A DNA stretch of 64,000 nucleotides, from NCBI RefSeq assembly GCF_003667565.1, contig NZ_RCUX01000002.1, forward strand, positions 338,415-402,414, given 5' to 3'. This stretch comes from Mycetocola tolaasinivorans (GTDB taxonomy: Bacteria; Actinomycetota; Actinomycetes; Actinomycetales; Microbacteriaceae). Below, one piece after another: positions 17,714 to 27,262 of the stretch (positions are counted from its first letter, which is position 1; the number at the start of each line of letters is the position of its first letter). The notes beneath the pieces were generated by a model. The model saw nothing but the letters and a program-made list of their open reading frames with translations. It was not told the origin of the DNA and searched no databases. A program made the translations under genes and the position numbers.

Positions 17714-18514
17714 ATGGCACCCGAATCCACCCTCGAAGCCGATGCCCTGCGTGTCGGATACGGCAGCACCCCGATCATTCCGGAACTCAGTGTGAGTATC
17801 CCGCCGGGGTCGTTCACGGTCATCGTGGGGCCGAATGCCTGCGGGAAGTCGACCCTGCTGAAGTCCCTCGCGCGCATTCTGCCGGTGGAATCCGGCCGGG
17901 TGCTGCTCGACGGCGCCGATATTCGGGCGCTGCGCACGAAGGAGCTGGCACGCCGGGTAGGGCTGCTGCCGCAGTCCTCCGTCGCACCCGAGGCCATCAC
18001 GGTGATCGACCTGGTCTCGCGCGGCCGGCACCCGCACCAGGGCATCTTCCGGCAGTGGTCGGTCGATGACGAGGAAAAGGTGACCCGCGCGCTCGCCGAT
18101 ACCGGCCTCACCGAGCTTGCCTCGGCCACGGTGGATCAGCTCTCCGGCGGGCAGCGGCAGCGCGTCTGGATCGCGATGGTGCTGGCGCAGGACACCCCGA
18201 TCGTGCTGCTGGACGAGCCCACCACGTTCCTCGATCTCGCCCATCAGATCGAGGTGCTCGAACTCTGCGCGCGGCTTCATCGGGATGGCCGCACCCTGGT
18301 GGCCGTGCTGCACGATCTGAACCAGGCCGCGCGCTATGCGACCCACCTGATCGCCCTGCATGCGGGCAGCATCGCGGCCGAGGGCCCGCCCGCCGAGGTA
18401 CTGACCGAGGAGACGGTCGAGCGCGTCTTTGGTGTACGCGCCCGCATCATTCCCGATCCGGAGACGGGCACCCCGCTGATCGTGCCGCGCGCGGTCGGCG
18501 CCGTCACCCCCTAA
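17714..18514 (+). CDS. Fe-siderophore ABC transporter ATPase, FecE/FepC type
   Basis: A 266-residue ATPase with Walker A GPNACGKS (residues 39-46), Q-loop LLPQSS, ABC signature LSGGQRQR (near 141) and Walker B VLLDEPTTFLD, followed by the HD switch histidine in VLHDLNQA. It powers the permease pair just upstream. It is the only FecE-type ATPase in the window and could also serve the second iron locus at 31373-35447, which has none. Confidence 0.94.
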   Translation: MAPESTLEADALRVGYGSTPIIPELSVSIPPGSFTVIVGPNACGKSTLLKSLARILPVESGRVLLDGADIRALRTKELARRVGLLPQSSVAPEAITVIDLVSRGRHPHQGIFRQWSVDDEEKVTRALADTGLTELASATVDQLSGGQRQRVWIAMVLAQDTPIVLLDEPTTFLDLAHQIEVLELCARLHRDGRTLVAVLHDLNQAARYATHLIALHAGSIAAEGPPAEVLTEETVERVFGVRARIIPDPETGTPLIVPRAVGAVTP

Positions 18515-18560
18515 CGCTTGCCAGATGAACCGTCACACTCCCCGAGAGAAAGAGGAACCG

Positions 18561-19592
18561 ATGTCCCGAAACTCCCTGGTGCGCCGCACCCTGACCGCCC
18601 TCGCCGCCCTTACGGTGGCCGGCCTCGCGCTGACCGCCTGCGCGACCGGAGATGCGGTGGGTAACAAACCGAAGGACGGCGACCTGCTCGCCTCGGTGGA
18701 CACCAACTTCGGTACCGTCAACATTCCGAAGCCCAAGGACGGCAAGGAGCTTCGCGTCGTGGCGCTCGGCTGGTCGGATGGCGAGGTGGCGCTGTCCCTC
18801 GGCGTGAAGCCGATCGCGATCTACGACTGGCAGTCGTTCGGCGAGAAGAACAAGGGCGTGGGCCCCTGGGCCACCGAGGAGTTCGGGAAGGACACCCCGG
18901 TGCTGATTCCCCGCGGCGACGCGGCGCTCAACTACGAGCAGATTCAGTCGCTCAACCCCGATGTGATCCTGAACGTGCGCGCCGCGCTCGATGAGAAGGT
19001 GTGGGAGCGTCTGAACGAGATCGCCCCCACCGTGAGCGCCGCGAAGGGCACCCCGGACTACGCGGTCAAGTGGACCGATCACACCCGCCTGATCGCCAAG
19101 GTGCTGGGCAAGGAGAAGGAGGGTGAGGCCCTCGTGAAGCGCCTGGAGGACAAGATTTCCGGCATCCGCGCCGAGCACCCCGAATTCCAGGGCAAGACCT
19201 TTACCTCGGGCTCCAAGTTTGGTGACGCCTACGGTGCGAGCCTCCCCGGCGATGCCCGCTTCGACCTCTACGGCGACCTCGGCTTCGTGCTGAACCCGAA
19301 GATCGAGGCGCTGCCCGCGATGGGCTTCTACGCTCCGGTTTCGGTCGAGCAGGTACCGGCGATGGACGCCGACACGGCCGTACTCACCACGATCGGGTAC
19401 CCGCTGCAGGCCATCAAGGATGACGCTCTGATCCAGGCCCTGCCGATGGTGCAGGCCGGCCGTGCGATCTTCGCCGACCCGGAGGGCATCGTGATGGCCG
19501 GATCGAGCGCGGGCACCGTGCGCGCCCTCGAACTGACCCTCGACGAGGTTGTGCCGCAGCTGGCCGACTCGGTGGCGAAGCTCGGCAAGTAG
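18561..19592 (+). CDS. Fe-siderophore-binding lipoprotein, FepB/FecB type
   Basis: A 343-residue family 2 periplasmic-type binding protein. It has a signal sequence ending in the lipobox LALTAC and a typical FecB-like fold (LNPDVILNV segment in the first lobe). The ATG at 18561 has AGAGGA upstream and starts the signal peptide; an in-frame ATG at 18525 has no role. It is the last gene of the importer, followed by a strong terminator. The ligand should be a ferric siderophore, class unknown. Confidence 0.92.
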   Translation: MSRNSLVRRTLTALAALTVAGLALTACATGDAVGNKPKDGDLLASVDTNFGTVNIPKPKDGKELRVVALGWSDGEVALSLGVKPIAIYDWQSFGEKNKGVGPWATEEFGKDTPVLIPRGDAALNYEQIQSLNPDVILNVRAALDEKVWERLNEIAPTVSAAKGTPDYAVKWTDHTRLIAKVLGKEKEGEALVKRLEDKISGIRAEHPEFQGKTFTSGSKFGDAYGASLPGDARFDLYGDLGFVLNPKIEALPAMGFYAPVSVEQVPAMDADTAVLTTIGYPLQAIKDDALIQALPMVQAGRAIFADPEGIVMAGSSAGTVRALELTLDEVVPQLADSVAKLGK

Positions 19593-19605
19593 CGCCGCAC
19601 GACAA

Positions 19606-19641
19606 AACTGCCGGGTGGATCCTCTGATCCACCCGGCAGTT
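19606..19641. terminator. Terminator between convergent siderophore and aldo/keto reductase genes
   Basis: A perfect 16-bp stem (19606-19621 with 19626-19641) and 4-base loop, 14 bp beyond the lipoprotein stop and 14 bp beyond the convergent reductase stop. It probably works in both directions. Confidence 0.82.
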
Positions 19642-19654
19642 CGTGTTGAGGGGG

Positions 19655-20539
19655 TTACTCGGCGGGTGCGCCGAAGTTGGCCTCGAGCGGGTCTGCGCCC
19701 ACGCGTCCGGTCTGCGGAAGACCGGTGATGCGCGCGACCTCGTCGTGGGTCAGTTCGAAGTCGAACACCCGGATGTTCTCGGCGATGCGCTCCTCGGAGA
19801 GCGACTTCGGGATCACGATGAGGCCGTTCTGCAGGTGCCAGCGAATGATGACCTGCGCGGCCGAGCGGCCGTGGGCGGCGGCGATCTCGGCGATCACCGG
19901 GTCGGCGAGCACGGTGTTGGGCTTGCTGCCCGGGCCCCAGCCCGAGTTCGCGGTGCCGCCCAGCGGGCTCCACGAGGTGATCGCGGTGCCGTCGGTGAGC
20001 GCGCGCTCGCGCAGCTCGTCCTGGTTGAAACCGGGGTGCAGCTCGATCTGGTTGACCGCGGGTACGGTGAGACCGGCGGCGCGCAGCTCGTCCAGGTGGC
20101 GCGGTTCGAAGTTCGAGACGCCGATCGAGCGGGCACGGCCCGAATCGCGGATCTCCTCGAGCGCACGCCAGGTGTCGAGGCGGCGCTGGGCGTTCTGCAG
20201 CGGCCAGTGGATCAGGTAGAGGTCGACGTAGTCGAGGCCCAGCTTGTCGAGGCTACCGGCGAAGGCATCGAGGGTGGGCTGGAAGCCCTGATCCTGGTTG
20301 CGGAGCTTGGTGGTGACAAACAGGTCGTCGCGGTTCAGCCCGGCGCGGGCGATGGCGCGGCCGACCCCGGCCTCGTTTTCGTAGCCGCTCGCGGTGTCAA
20401 TATGGGTGTATCCGGCCTCGGCGAGCGCATAGTGCACCACGCGCTCGGCCTCGTCATCGGTGGCCTGCCATACGCCGAGCCCGAGCTGCGGCATCTGGTG
20501 GCCCGAGTTGAGCAGGATCTGCGGAACCGAAAGTGTCAT
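19655..20539 (-). CDS. Aldo/keto reductase
   Basis: A 294-residue cytoplasmic NADPH-dependent reductase of the (beta/alpha)8 barrel type. It shows the catalytic Asp and Tyr (HIDTASGYENEAGVG, near residue 47), Lys in VTTKLRNQ and His in LIHWPLQNA. The C-terminal IPKSLSEERIAENI segment binds the cofactor phosphate. The ATG at 20539 has TTTGGAG upstream; a longer start at 20599 lacks support. It is monocistronic. It resembles 2,5-diketo-gluconate reductase-like enzymes, but the physiological substrate is unknown. A second paralogue lies at 54492. Confidence 0.92.
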   Translation of the reverse strand: MTLSVPQILLNSGHQMPQLGLGVWQATDDEAERVVHYALAEAGYTHIDTASGYENEAGVGRAIARAGLNRDDLFVTTKLRNQDQGFQPTLDAFAGSLDKLGLDYVDLYLIHWPLQNAQRRLDTWRALEEIRDSGRARSIGVSNFEPRHLDELRAAGLTVPAVNQIELHPGFNQDELRERALTDGTAITSWSPLGGTANSGWGPGSKPNTVLADPVIAEIAAAHGRSAAQVIIRWHLQNGLIVIPKSLSEERIAENIRVFDFELTHDEVARITGLPQTGRVGADPLEANFGAPAE

Positions 20540-20609
20540 GGGTGTACTCCAAAGAGAGAGAAAAAACCGGCGGTATCCCCAGACTACGCCCGGGGACACC
20601 GCCGTGGTG

Positions 20610-21905
20610 TTAGAACTCGGTCAGATGACCGCGCAGGGTTGATGCCGCGTACTCGCTGCGCACGAGTCCGCGCTTCTGCAACGCGGGTACGAGACCATCG
20701 GTGATCTCTACCAGGGTGCGGCGGTTCAGCTCGCTTTCAAACGTGAACCCGTCTCCGCCGACCTCCTCGATAATCTCGCCCATCCGGGCGCTCACGGTGT
20801 CCGGGGTGCCCACGAGCTCCACGGCCTCCTCGAAGTGCCGCACGCCGAGTGCCTCGCGGAGGGTTCGCCCCTTCGCGATGCGGTGGAAGTCGGCGAGCAT
20901 GCCCTGGTGGCCGTTGGTGGTGAGTTCGGGGGCCGGCTCATCGAGGGGCAACTCGCTGAGATCCTTTCCCCAGATACTCGACAGCAGCGCGAGCTGATTT
21001 CGCACACCGCGCTCGGCGGAGAGGCGCAGGCGATCCTTCTTTGCCCGGGCCTCCTCATCGGTTTCGGCGAGGATCGGATCGATGATGAACAGCACCTTGC
21101 AGGCATCCGGCGCCCGGCCGGCGGCCACCGCCTCGGCCTGGATGGCCGCACGATACGTCTTCATTGCGTCGATGCTGGCGGCCTTGGCGATGACGGTGTC
21201 CGCATGACGTCCGGCAAAGCGAATGCCCTGGGGCGATCCGCCCGCCTGGGAGAGCACGAGTTCACCGTTGCCCGCACCGGGTACCGGGAGCGGCCCCGCC
21301 GAGGAGAAAAACTCCCCGGAGAAGTTCACCGGGTGCACCCGGGTGGGATCGGCGAACACCGGATCGAAGATATCCGGCGAGATCGACTCGGCCTCCCAGG
21401 AGCGGGAGAGCTGGCGCAGCAGCTCGGCCCACTCCTCGGCTCGGCGGTAGCGCTGGTCGTGTTCGAGGTGCTCGGTGTGCCCGTAGTTACGAGCACCGCC
21501 GTCTCCGCTCGAGGTCACCAGGTTGAGGCCCACTCGGCCCTGGCTGATGTGATCCAGGGTCACCGCCGTGCGCGCCGCGGTGAAGGGTTCCACGAAGGAG
21601 GTAGACACCGTGGGGAGTACGCCGATGTGCCGTGTCTGCGCGGCAATGATTGCCGCATAGGGCAGCGGATCAAAGCGCGGGGTGCTGATCGCGTTTTCCA
21701 GGTAGACGTCTCGGCTGCCACCGAACTTATCCCCGATCGCGAGGTTGTCGGAGATCAGCAGGTAGTCGAATCGTGCCCGCTCCAGGGCGCGCGCCAGCTC
21801 GACATAGAGGTCGGCACCAAACGACTCCCGCCGCTCTCGGCCAAACCAGATCGGGTCGCGCGGGTGCAGGCTCACACCGTTGAGGAACCATCCGAGGTGA
21901 AACAT
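20610..21905 (-). CDS. LLM-class flavin-dependent monooxygenase (NtaA/SnaA/DszA family)
   Basis: A 431-residue member of the bacterial-luciferase-like FMN-dependent monooxygenases of the nitrilotriacetate/dibenzothiophene-sulfone type. Family features include FHLGWFLNG at the start, SDNLAIGD, then LVTSSGDGGARNYG near residue 140 and QAGGSPQGIRFAGRHAD near 220. It needs reduced FMN from a separate reductase. It follows a binding protein, a fused ATPase and two permeases in one minus-strand operon, so it likely oxidises the compound imported by that transporter. Candidate substrates are sulfur- or nitrogen-containing organics; none is shown by sequence. The ATG at 21905 has GAAAGG upstream. Confidence 0.9.
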   Translation of the reverse strand: MFHLGWFLNGVSLHPRDPIWFGRERRESFGADLYVELARALERARFDYLLISDNLAIGDKFGGSRDVYLENAISTPRFDPLPYAAIIAAQTRHIGVLPTVSTSFVEPFTAARTAVTLDHISQGRVGLNLVTSSGDGGARNYGHTEHLEHDQRYRRAEEWAELLRQLSRSWEAESISPDIFDPVFADPTRVHPVNFSGEFFSSAGPLPVPGAGNGELVLSQAGGSPQGIRFAGRHADTVIAKAASIDAMKTYRAAIQAEAVAAGRAPDACKVLFIIDPILAETDEEARAKKDRLRLSAERGVRNQLALLSSIWGKDLSELPLDEPAPELTTNGHQGMLADFHRIAKGRTLREALGVRHFEEAVELVGTPDTVSARMGEIIEEVGGDGFTFESELNRRTLVEITDGLVPALQKRGLVRSEYAASTLRGHLTEF

Positions 21906-21925
21906 ACGTGTGCCTTTCTTCGGGG

Positions 21926-23470
21926 CTACTTGGTGGAGATTTCCGCCGGCCAGATATAGTCGTCGCCGCGGATCTTCCAGTTCAGGGACGAGTTCACGGC
22001 GAAGGTCTGCGGCTGCGGCCACAGGTACACCACGTAGGCGTCATCGGCTGCGGTGGTCACCGCGGTCTTGATCTGCGCGAGCTGGGCATCCTTGGTGTCC
22101 GCGGCCTTCGCGGCGGCGACGGCCGCATCGTATGCCTCGGGGACCTGACCGTGGGTCTGGCTCCAGGTGTTGCCGTAGAAGGTGAGCAGATCGGTTGCGA
22201 CCGTGCTGTTGTCGGCGGATCCGAACCAGGTGAGATCGGCGGCCTTATCGGTGAAGGTACGGTCGAGCCACACCTGGCGGTCGGTGACCGTCAGCGTGAG
22301 CTTGATCCCGGCCTCGGCGAGCTGACTCTGCAGCACCGGGGCGGCGAGTTCCGCGCCCACATATGCGCCCTTCGGAACCGAAAGCTCGAGGTCCAGACCG
22401 TTGGCATATCCGGCCTCGGCGAGCAACTCCTTAGCCTTCTTCAGGTCAAACGGCCAGGCCTTCGTGACCGAGTCATAGCCCTCATAGAGGGAGGAGAGCA
22501 CCTCGGTGCGGGCCGGCTTCACCAGGCCGCCGTAGATGGTCTTGGTAATGGCGTCCTTGTCGATGGCGTAGTTGATCGCCTCGCGCACGCGCTTGTCCGC
22601 CAGCGCCGGGTTGTCCCGGTTGAAGCGCAGTACCTGCACCCGGTTGCTGTCCACCGCGCCGGTGCGCAGGGTCTTCACGGACTTCAGCTGGTTGAGGTCG
22701 CTCGGATCGATCACAAAGCCCGCGTCGATCTCACCGCTCTTGAGGCCAGAGAGACGGGTTGCGGCGTCGGAGACCACGCGCAGGGTCACCTTCTTGATGT
22801 CTGGCTGGGTGCCCGAGTACTTCGGGTTGGCGGTGAGAACCACCTGCTTCTGCGGTTCATAGGTGGCGATCTCGTAGGGGCCACTGGCGAGGGATTCCAG
22901 CTTGGTGTTGTGGGTTTCGGCCCACTTCGGCTGGAGGTAGTAGATACCGGCAACCTTGCGGGGCAGATCGATATCCGGGGTCGTGGTGGTGATCGTTACG
23001 GTGGTGGCGTCGGTGGCGGTGGCCTCGGCCACGTTCTTCACGAGCTGGGCGGTCGCGCCGGGGGAGTCCGGGTGATCCTTCAGGCGCTTGATGTTCCACG
23101 CCACGACGCTTGCATCCAGGGCTGAGCCGTCGGTGTAGGTGACGCCCGGGCGCAGGGTGAACGTCCAGGTGTGGGCGTCGGTCGCGACCCACTTCTCGGC
23201 CAGATCGCCCACGAGCTCCCCGGAGGAGTTCAGCCGGGTGAGCGAGGAGTAGATTGAGCCGAGCACCGAGCCGTCGGAGCGGAGGTTGCCCGAGTCCAGC
23301 TGATCCAGCGAGCTGAATGCGCCGGAGATCGCGATGACGATGGAGTCCTTTTTTGCGGCCGAGGCCGGTTCGGAGGAGGAGGCCGGGCCGGATACGACGG
23401 CGCAGCCGCTGAGCAGGAGCGCGCCGCCGGTGGCGAGGGCGAGGAGGGAACGCCGAAGCGAGGTTTTCAT
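21926..23470 (-). CDS. Family 5 ABC substrate-binding lipoprotein (peptide/nickel type)
   Basis: A 514-residue solute-binding protein with a signal sequence and lipobox LLLSGC (Cys23), then an Ala/Ser-rich linker. Family 5 features include LAEKWVATDAHTWTFTLRPGV and a PYEIATYE segment. It captures the substrate for the permeases encoded upstream. The gene stands between the ATPase gene (5 bp) and the flavin monooxygenase (20 bp). The family covers peptides, nickel, opines and other solutes, so substrate is open. Confidence 0.92.
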   Translation of the reverse strand: MKTSLRRSLLALATGGALLLSGCAVVSGPASSSEPASAAKKDSIVIAISGAFSSLDQLDSGNLRSDGSVLGSIYSSLTRLNSSGELVGDLAEKWVATDAHTWTFTLRPGVTYTDGSALDASVVAWNIKRLKDHPDSPGATAQLVKNVAEATATDATTVTITTTTPDIDLPRKVAGIYYLQPKWAETHNTKLESLASGPYEIATYEPQKQVVLTANPKYSGTQPDIKKVTLRVVSDAATRLSGLKSGEIDAGFVIDPSDLNQLKSVKTLRTGAVDSNRVQVLRFNRDNPALADKRVREAINYAIDKDAITKTIYGGLVKPARTEVLSSLYEGYDSVTKAWPFDLKKAKELLAEAGYANGLDLELSVPKGAYVGAELAAPVLQSQLAEAGIKLTLTVTDRQVWLDRTFTDKAADLTWFGSADNSTVATDLLTFYGNTWSQTHGQVPEAYDAAVAAAKAADTKDAQLAQIKTAVTTAADDAYVVYLWPQPQTFAVNSSLNWKIRGDDYIWPAEISTK

Positions 23471-23475
23471 GATGA

Positions 23476-25119
23476 TTACCGTTCTGGGAGGGGGTGAGGG
23501 GAGTTCAGGGCGGCGATCCGGGTGCCGGGGATGGCCTCCAGAAGCTCGCGAGTGTAGGGGTGAGTGGGAGAGGTGAGGACGGTGTGGGTGGGAGCGTCTT
23601 CCACGATGCGGCCATCGCGCATCACGACAACGCGCTCGCTGAGGGCCGACACGATTGAGAGATCATGGGTGATGAGCACGAGTGTCATGTGGCGCTCGCG
23701 TCTGAGCCGATCCAGCAGCGCCACCACCTCGGCGCGCACGAGGGCGTCGAGGGCCGAGACGGGTTCATCGGCAACCAGGAAATCGGGCTCGCTCGCGAGG
23801 GCCCGGGCGATCCCCACGCGCTGACGCTGACCACCGGAAAGCTGCGCCGGGTAGCGCGTCGCGAGCGCCGGATCAAGGGCGACCTCGCCGAGCAGCCGGC
23901 CGATTTCGCCCGGGAGCGCATCCCCGCTGATACCGCGGTTTTTTAGCGGCTCGGAAAGCTGAGCGGCCACGCTCCAGCGCGGATCCAGTGAGCTGAACTG
24001 ATCCTGGAACACGTACTGTGCCCGGGCGATCCGCGGGTTCGCCGGCGCGATTCCGAGCTGTGGTGCAAGACTCAGCGCGCCCGACGTCGGCGCGGTCAGC
24101 CCGGTGATCATCCGGGCGAGGGTGGTCTTGCCCGAGCCGGATTCACCAACGATCGCCACCGATTCGCCCCGGCCGATGCTGAGGCTCACCGAATCCACCG
24201 CGGCCGGAGGTACCGGGCCGCGCCGCGGGGCGCGGCGGAACCGCTTGGTGAGGTCACGAACCTCCAGCAGGGGTTCGCGGGGTGGCTCATTGCCGGTGGG
24301 CGCCGCCGCGGTGTGTGCGCCCTCGACCCGGTTGGCCTCGATGAGCGCGCGCGTATACGGGTCAGCGGGCGCGGTGAGGATGCGGGCGGTGTCGCCGGAT
24401 TCGACCAGGTGGCCGCTGCGGAGCACTCCGAGACGGTCTGCCCGATCGCCCACCACACCGATGTCGTGGCTGATGAGGAGTACGGCGAGGCCGAGGTCCT
24501 GACGCAGCTCGTCAATGAGATCAAGGATGTGCCGCTGCACGCGCACGTCCAGGGCGGTGGTGGGCTCATCGGCGATGAGAACGCGGGGGCCGCGGGCGAG
24601 CGCCATCGCGATCATGACCCGCTGCGCCAGGCCCCCGGAGAGCTCCCGGGGAAACGCATCCAATCGCTCGGTCGCGCGCGGCACGCCCACCCGATCCAGC
24701 AGTTCTCGGGCCTGACGGGTGCGCTCGCCCCGCGGGGTTGCGCGTGGCAGGGCTTCAATTAGCTGTTCGCGCACGCTGAGCCGCGGGTTGAGTGCGGTGG
24801 TGGGGCTCTGGAAGATCACACCAACCTCGTCACGGCGCCAGGCGCGCATGGCCGCGGTATCCCTCGCCTCGGGCAGCTGGCGCGACCCGATGCTGACTCG
24901 GCCCGTCTGAATCCCGGAGTGTGGCGAACGCAGCCCGGCGATACTCAGCCCGGTCACGGATTTCCCCGAGCCGGTTTCGCCGACGAGGCCGAAGCACTCA
25001 CCCGCGCGAATATCGAAGGATACCCCGTGCACAATCGGGGTGAGCGCATCGGGGCGCCCGAAGCTCACCGAGAGATTCTCGACGCGCAGCAGTGGACCAT
25101 CTTCGAGGATCAGATCCAT
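23476..25119 (-). CDS. Fused dual ATPase of peptide/nickel-type ABC importer
   Basis: A 547-residue protein with two complete ABC domains, equivalent to DppD and DppF joined. First half: Walker A GETGSGKS, signature LSGGLAQR, Walker B VLIADEPTTALD. Second half: Walker A GESGSGKT, signature LSGGQRQR, Walker B FLVADEPVSALD. Both have all key residues, so both sites should work. The ATG at 25119 has GAGGAGG upstream and overlaps the preceding permease by 10 bp. It energises the two permeases just upstream. Confidence 0.93.
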   Translation of the reverse strand: MDLILEDGPLLRVENLSVSFGRPDALTPIVHGVSFDIRAGECFGLVGETGSGKSVTGLSIAGLRSPHSGIQTGRVSIGSRQLPEARDTAAMRAWRRDEVGVIFQSPTTALNPRLSVREQLIEALPRATPRGERTRQARELLDRVGVPRATERLDAFPRELSGGLAQRVMIAMALARGPRVLIADEPTTALDVRVQRHILDLIDELRQDLGLAVLLISHDIGVVGDRADRLGVLRSGHLVESGDTARILTAPADPYTRALIEANRVEGAHTAAAPTGNEPPREPLLEVRDLTKRFRRAPRRGPVPPAAVDSVSLSIGRGESVAIVGESGSGKTTLARMITGLTAPTSGALSLAPQLGIAPANPRIARAQYVFQDQFSSLDPRWSVAAQLSEPLKNRGISGDALPGEIGRLLGEVALDPALATRYPAQLSGGQRQRVGIARALASEPDFLVADEPVSALDALVRAEVVALLDRLRRERHMTLVLITHDLSIVSALSERVVVMRDGRIVEDAPTHTVLTSPTHPYTRELLEAIPGTRIAALNSPHPLPER

Positions 25120-25985
25120 GGAACACCTCCTCTTCCGGTGGCGGCAAAGCGCCGTGAGAGTGCATCGCCGACCATCTGGACGCCGATCAGGAACACCACG
25201 AGCGCGAGCCCGGGGAACACCGGTCCCCACCAGGCATCGCCCAGCTGGGTTCGGGATTCGGCGATCATGAGCCCCCAGTTGGCGGTCGGCGGCTGGCTGC
25301 CCAGCCCCAGATAGCTGAGCCCGGATTCGGCCAGCACCGCGGTGGACACGTTGAATGTTACGGTCACGGCGAGCACTGGAATGAGGTGCGGCAGGATGTG
25401 GCCGCCGAAGGTACGGAGCCGACCGCTGCCGCCGAGCCGGGAGGCCTCAACGAAGGGGCTCGCGGTAAGCTCTCGGATTTTGTCACGCACCACCCGGTAG
25501 TGCATCGGCCACCATTCGAGGCCGATAATGATGATGATTCCGAGCGGTGTCGTGCCAAACAGGGAGAGTGCGAGCAGGGCCAGTACGAGGCCCGGGATCG
25601 ACAGTTGAATGTCGGCGATGCGGCCGATAACGGCGTCCACGGTGCGTCCGGTGGCGGCCAGGAGCCCGAACAGGACCCCCAGGGTCACGGCGATCAGGGT
25701 TGAGAACAGACCCACGATCAGTGCCGCGCGGCCACCGTACAGGACCCTGCTCAGCACGTCGCGCCCCACCTGGTCGGTGCCAAACGGGTGGAACGGATCG
25801 ATGCTCGGCGCGGAGAGCATCGACCCCAGGTCAACCGCGTTGGGATCGTACGGGGCCAGTAGCGGTGCGAGCACGGTGCCGAGCACCACGACGGCCACGA
25901 TCGAGATCCCGACGACGAGCTGGGGCGTGGTGCCACTCCGATGAGCCGTTCGGCCACGAGCGCGCAGGCCCGCACCCACGCTCAT
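25110..25985 (-). CDS. Peptide/nickel-type ABC permease, DppC type
   Basis: A 291-residue membrane protein with about six helices, an N-terminal GTDQVGRDVLSRVLYGGR segment typical of DppC/OppC and an EAA-like loop (VEASRLGGSG). Its ATG at 25985 overlaps the upstream DppB-type stop as ATGA, and its end overlaps the ATPase start, so translation is coupled. It is half of the membrane channel of this importer. Confidence 0.92.
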   Translation of the reverse strand: MSVGAGLRARGRTAHRSGTTPQLVVGISIVAVVVLGTVLAPLLAPYDPNAVDLGSMLSAPSIDPFHPFGTDQVGRDVLSRVLYGGRAALIVGLFSTLIAVTLGVLFGLLAATGRTVDAVIGRIADIQLSIPGLVLALLALSLFGTTPLGIIIIIGLEWWPMHYRVVRDKIRELTASPFVEASRLGGSGRLRTFGGHILPHLIPVLAVTVTFNVSTAVLAESGLSYLGLGSQPPTANWGLMIAESRTQLGDAWWGPVFPGLALVVFLIGVQMVGDALSRRFAATGRGGVPWI

Positions 25986-26989
25986 CGCTCGACCCGGAAC
26001 TGCGGGTTGAGGATCGCAACCACGATGTCCGCGAGCACGGTGGTCGTGACAAACGTGGTCGCGATGACCACCACCGCGGCGATCACCACGGAGTAGTCCT
26101 GGTTCGTCACCGCATCCACCGTGAGCGCTCCAAGGCCCGGCCAGGCGAAGACAGACTCAACCAGGATTGCCCCGGCAAGCAGGGAACCGCTCTGTACTCC
26201 GAGCAGCGAGATGACCGGCGCGAGGGCATTGGCAATCACGTGGCGGCGCAGGAACGGTGCCGCCGGGGTGCCCTTGGCGCGGGCGGCAAGCACGTGATCC
26301 TGCCCCAGGGTTTCCAGCAGCGAGGTGCGAAACACGCGGGCAATACCGGGGGCCACCACCGCGGCGAGGGTGAGCGCGGGGAGGACGAGGTGCAGCGGGG
26401 TGCCGGAGCCGCTCGTGGGGAAGATCGGCAGAATCAGACCAAACAGGAGCACCAACACGATACCGAGGAAGAAGGAGGGGATGGCCTGCAGCGCGAAGAT
26501 TCCGGTGAGGAGCGCATTCACCACGAACCGGTTACGGAGTACCACGGTGAGGTAACCAATGACGAGCCCGGCAAGCGCTCCGATGATGATCGCGAGGATG
26601 GTCAGTGCCAGGGTATTACCGAGCGCGGTGAGAACCGGGCCGAAGGGATTGACCCCCATCCGCAGCGAGGGCGGGAACGAACCCGTTGCGACATCCCGTA
26701 GGAATACTAGGTACTGCACGAGCACGGGCCTGTCATAGCCGTGCTCGGCGGTGAGACGCGCGATCTCCTCATCGCTGGCCGCGCCGGCGAGGAGCAGACG
26801 GATGGGGTTTCCGGTGGCGGCGATCATGATGAACACCAGTGTGCAGGCACCAAATACGGCCCCAACGCCGCCGAGGATTCGGCCAAGAAGGAAGCGCGGC
26901 CAGGGGGAACGCCGACGCTCGGGACTCGCGGAATTGCTCGCTAGACCGGGGGTTTCGAGGGCGCTGGATGGGGATTCGAGCACGCTCAT
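25982..26989 (-). CDS. Peptide/nickel-type ABC permease, DppB type
   Basis: From the ATG at 26989 this encodes 335 residues with about six membrane helices and the DppB-like loop ending AAPFLRRHVIANALAPVI. A hydrophilic N-terminal tail of some 35 residues precedes the first helix. It is the first gene of the importer/monooxygenase operon. No clear ribosome site marks the start: a GTG at 27004 and an in-frame ATG at 27148 are alternatives, the latter giving an unusually long tail. Confidence 0.88.
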   Translation of the reverse strand: MSVLESPSSALETPGLASNSASPERRRSPWPRFLLGRILGGVGAVFGACTLVFIMIAATGNPIRLLLAGAASDEEIARLTAEHGYDRPVLVQYLVFLRDVATGSFPPSLRMGVNPFGPVLTALGNTLALTILAIIIGALAGLVIGYLTVVLRNRFVVNALLTGIFALQAIPSFFLGIVLVLLFGLILPIFPTSGSGTPLHLVLPALTLAAVVAPGIARVFRTSLLETLGQDHVLAARAKGTPAAPFLRRHVIANALAPVISLLGVQSGSLLAGAILVESVFAWPGLGALTVDAVTNQDYSVVIAAVVVIATTFVTTTVLADIVVAILNPQFRVER

Positions 26990-27262
26990 ACTGACCGCTG
27001 ACACATGGGGATCACTCTCACACGGACGCCACCGGTTCGCGCTTTCCGTGGGGACGGAGCGCGCGCTCGGGGCGAGGTAACACTGGGGGATTTGTGTCCC
27101 TACGGCACCCGTGTGGGGTGCGCGTCGGCACATCGCCGACGATAACAACTGTTGCTTATCGGCGTCCCGAACGTGTCGTCACGCGTTGTTTCATGACGGA
27201 GCGTTGCGCCGCGATTTCCCTCACGGCCGTGTGTGATGTAGTGAAACTACCTTTTGGCGCGG
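26990..27262 (-). promoter_or_regulatory. Upstream region of importer/monooxygenase operon with inverted repeat
   Basis: This 273-bp stretch holds no credible gene. It contains an imperfect dyad at 27134-27164, with GATAA (27141-27145) and TTATC (27156-27160) flanked by CGCC and GGCG, about 150 bp before the DppB-type start. It could be an operator or a hairpin. The 10-bp palindrome CACGGCCGTG is at 27222-27231. No assured promoter hexamers were recognised. Confidence 0.4.

Noticed and set aside
23476..25119. Frameshift or misjoin explaining the double-length ATPase
   Set aside because: Fused DppD-DppF ATPases are common in actinobacteria and both halves have complete motifs in one frame.
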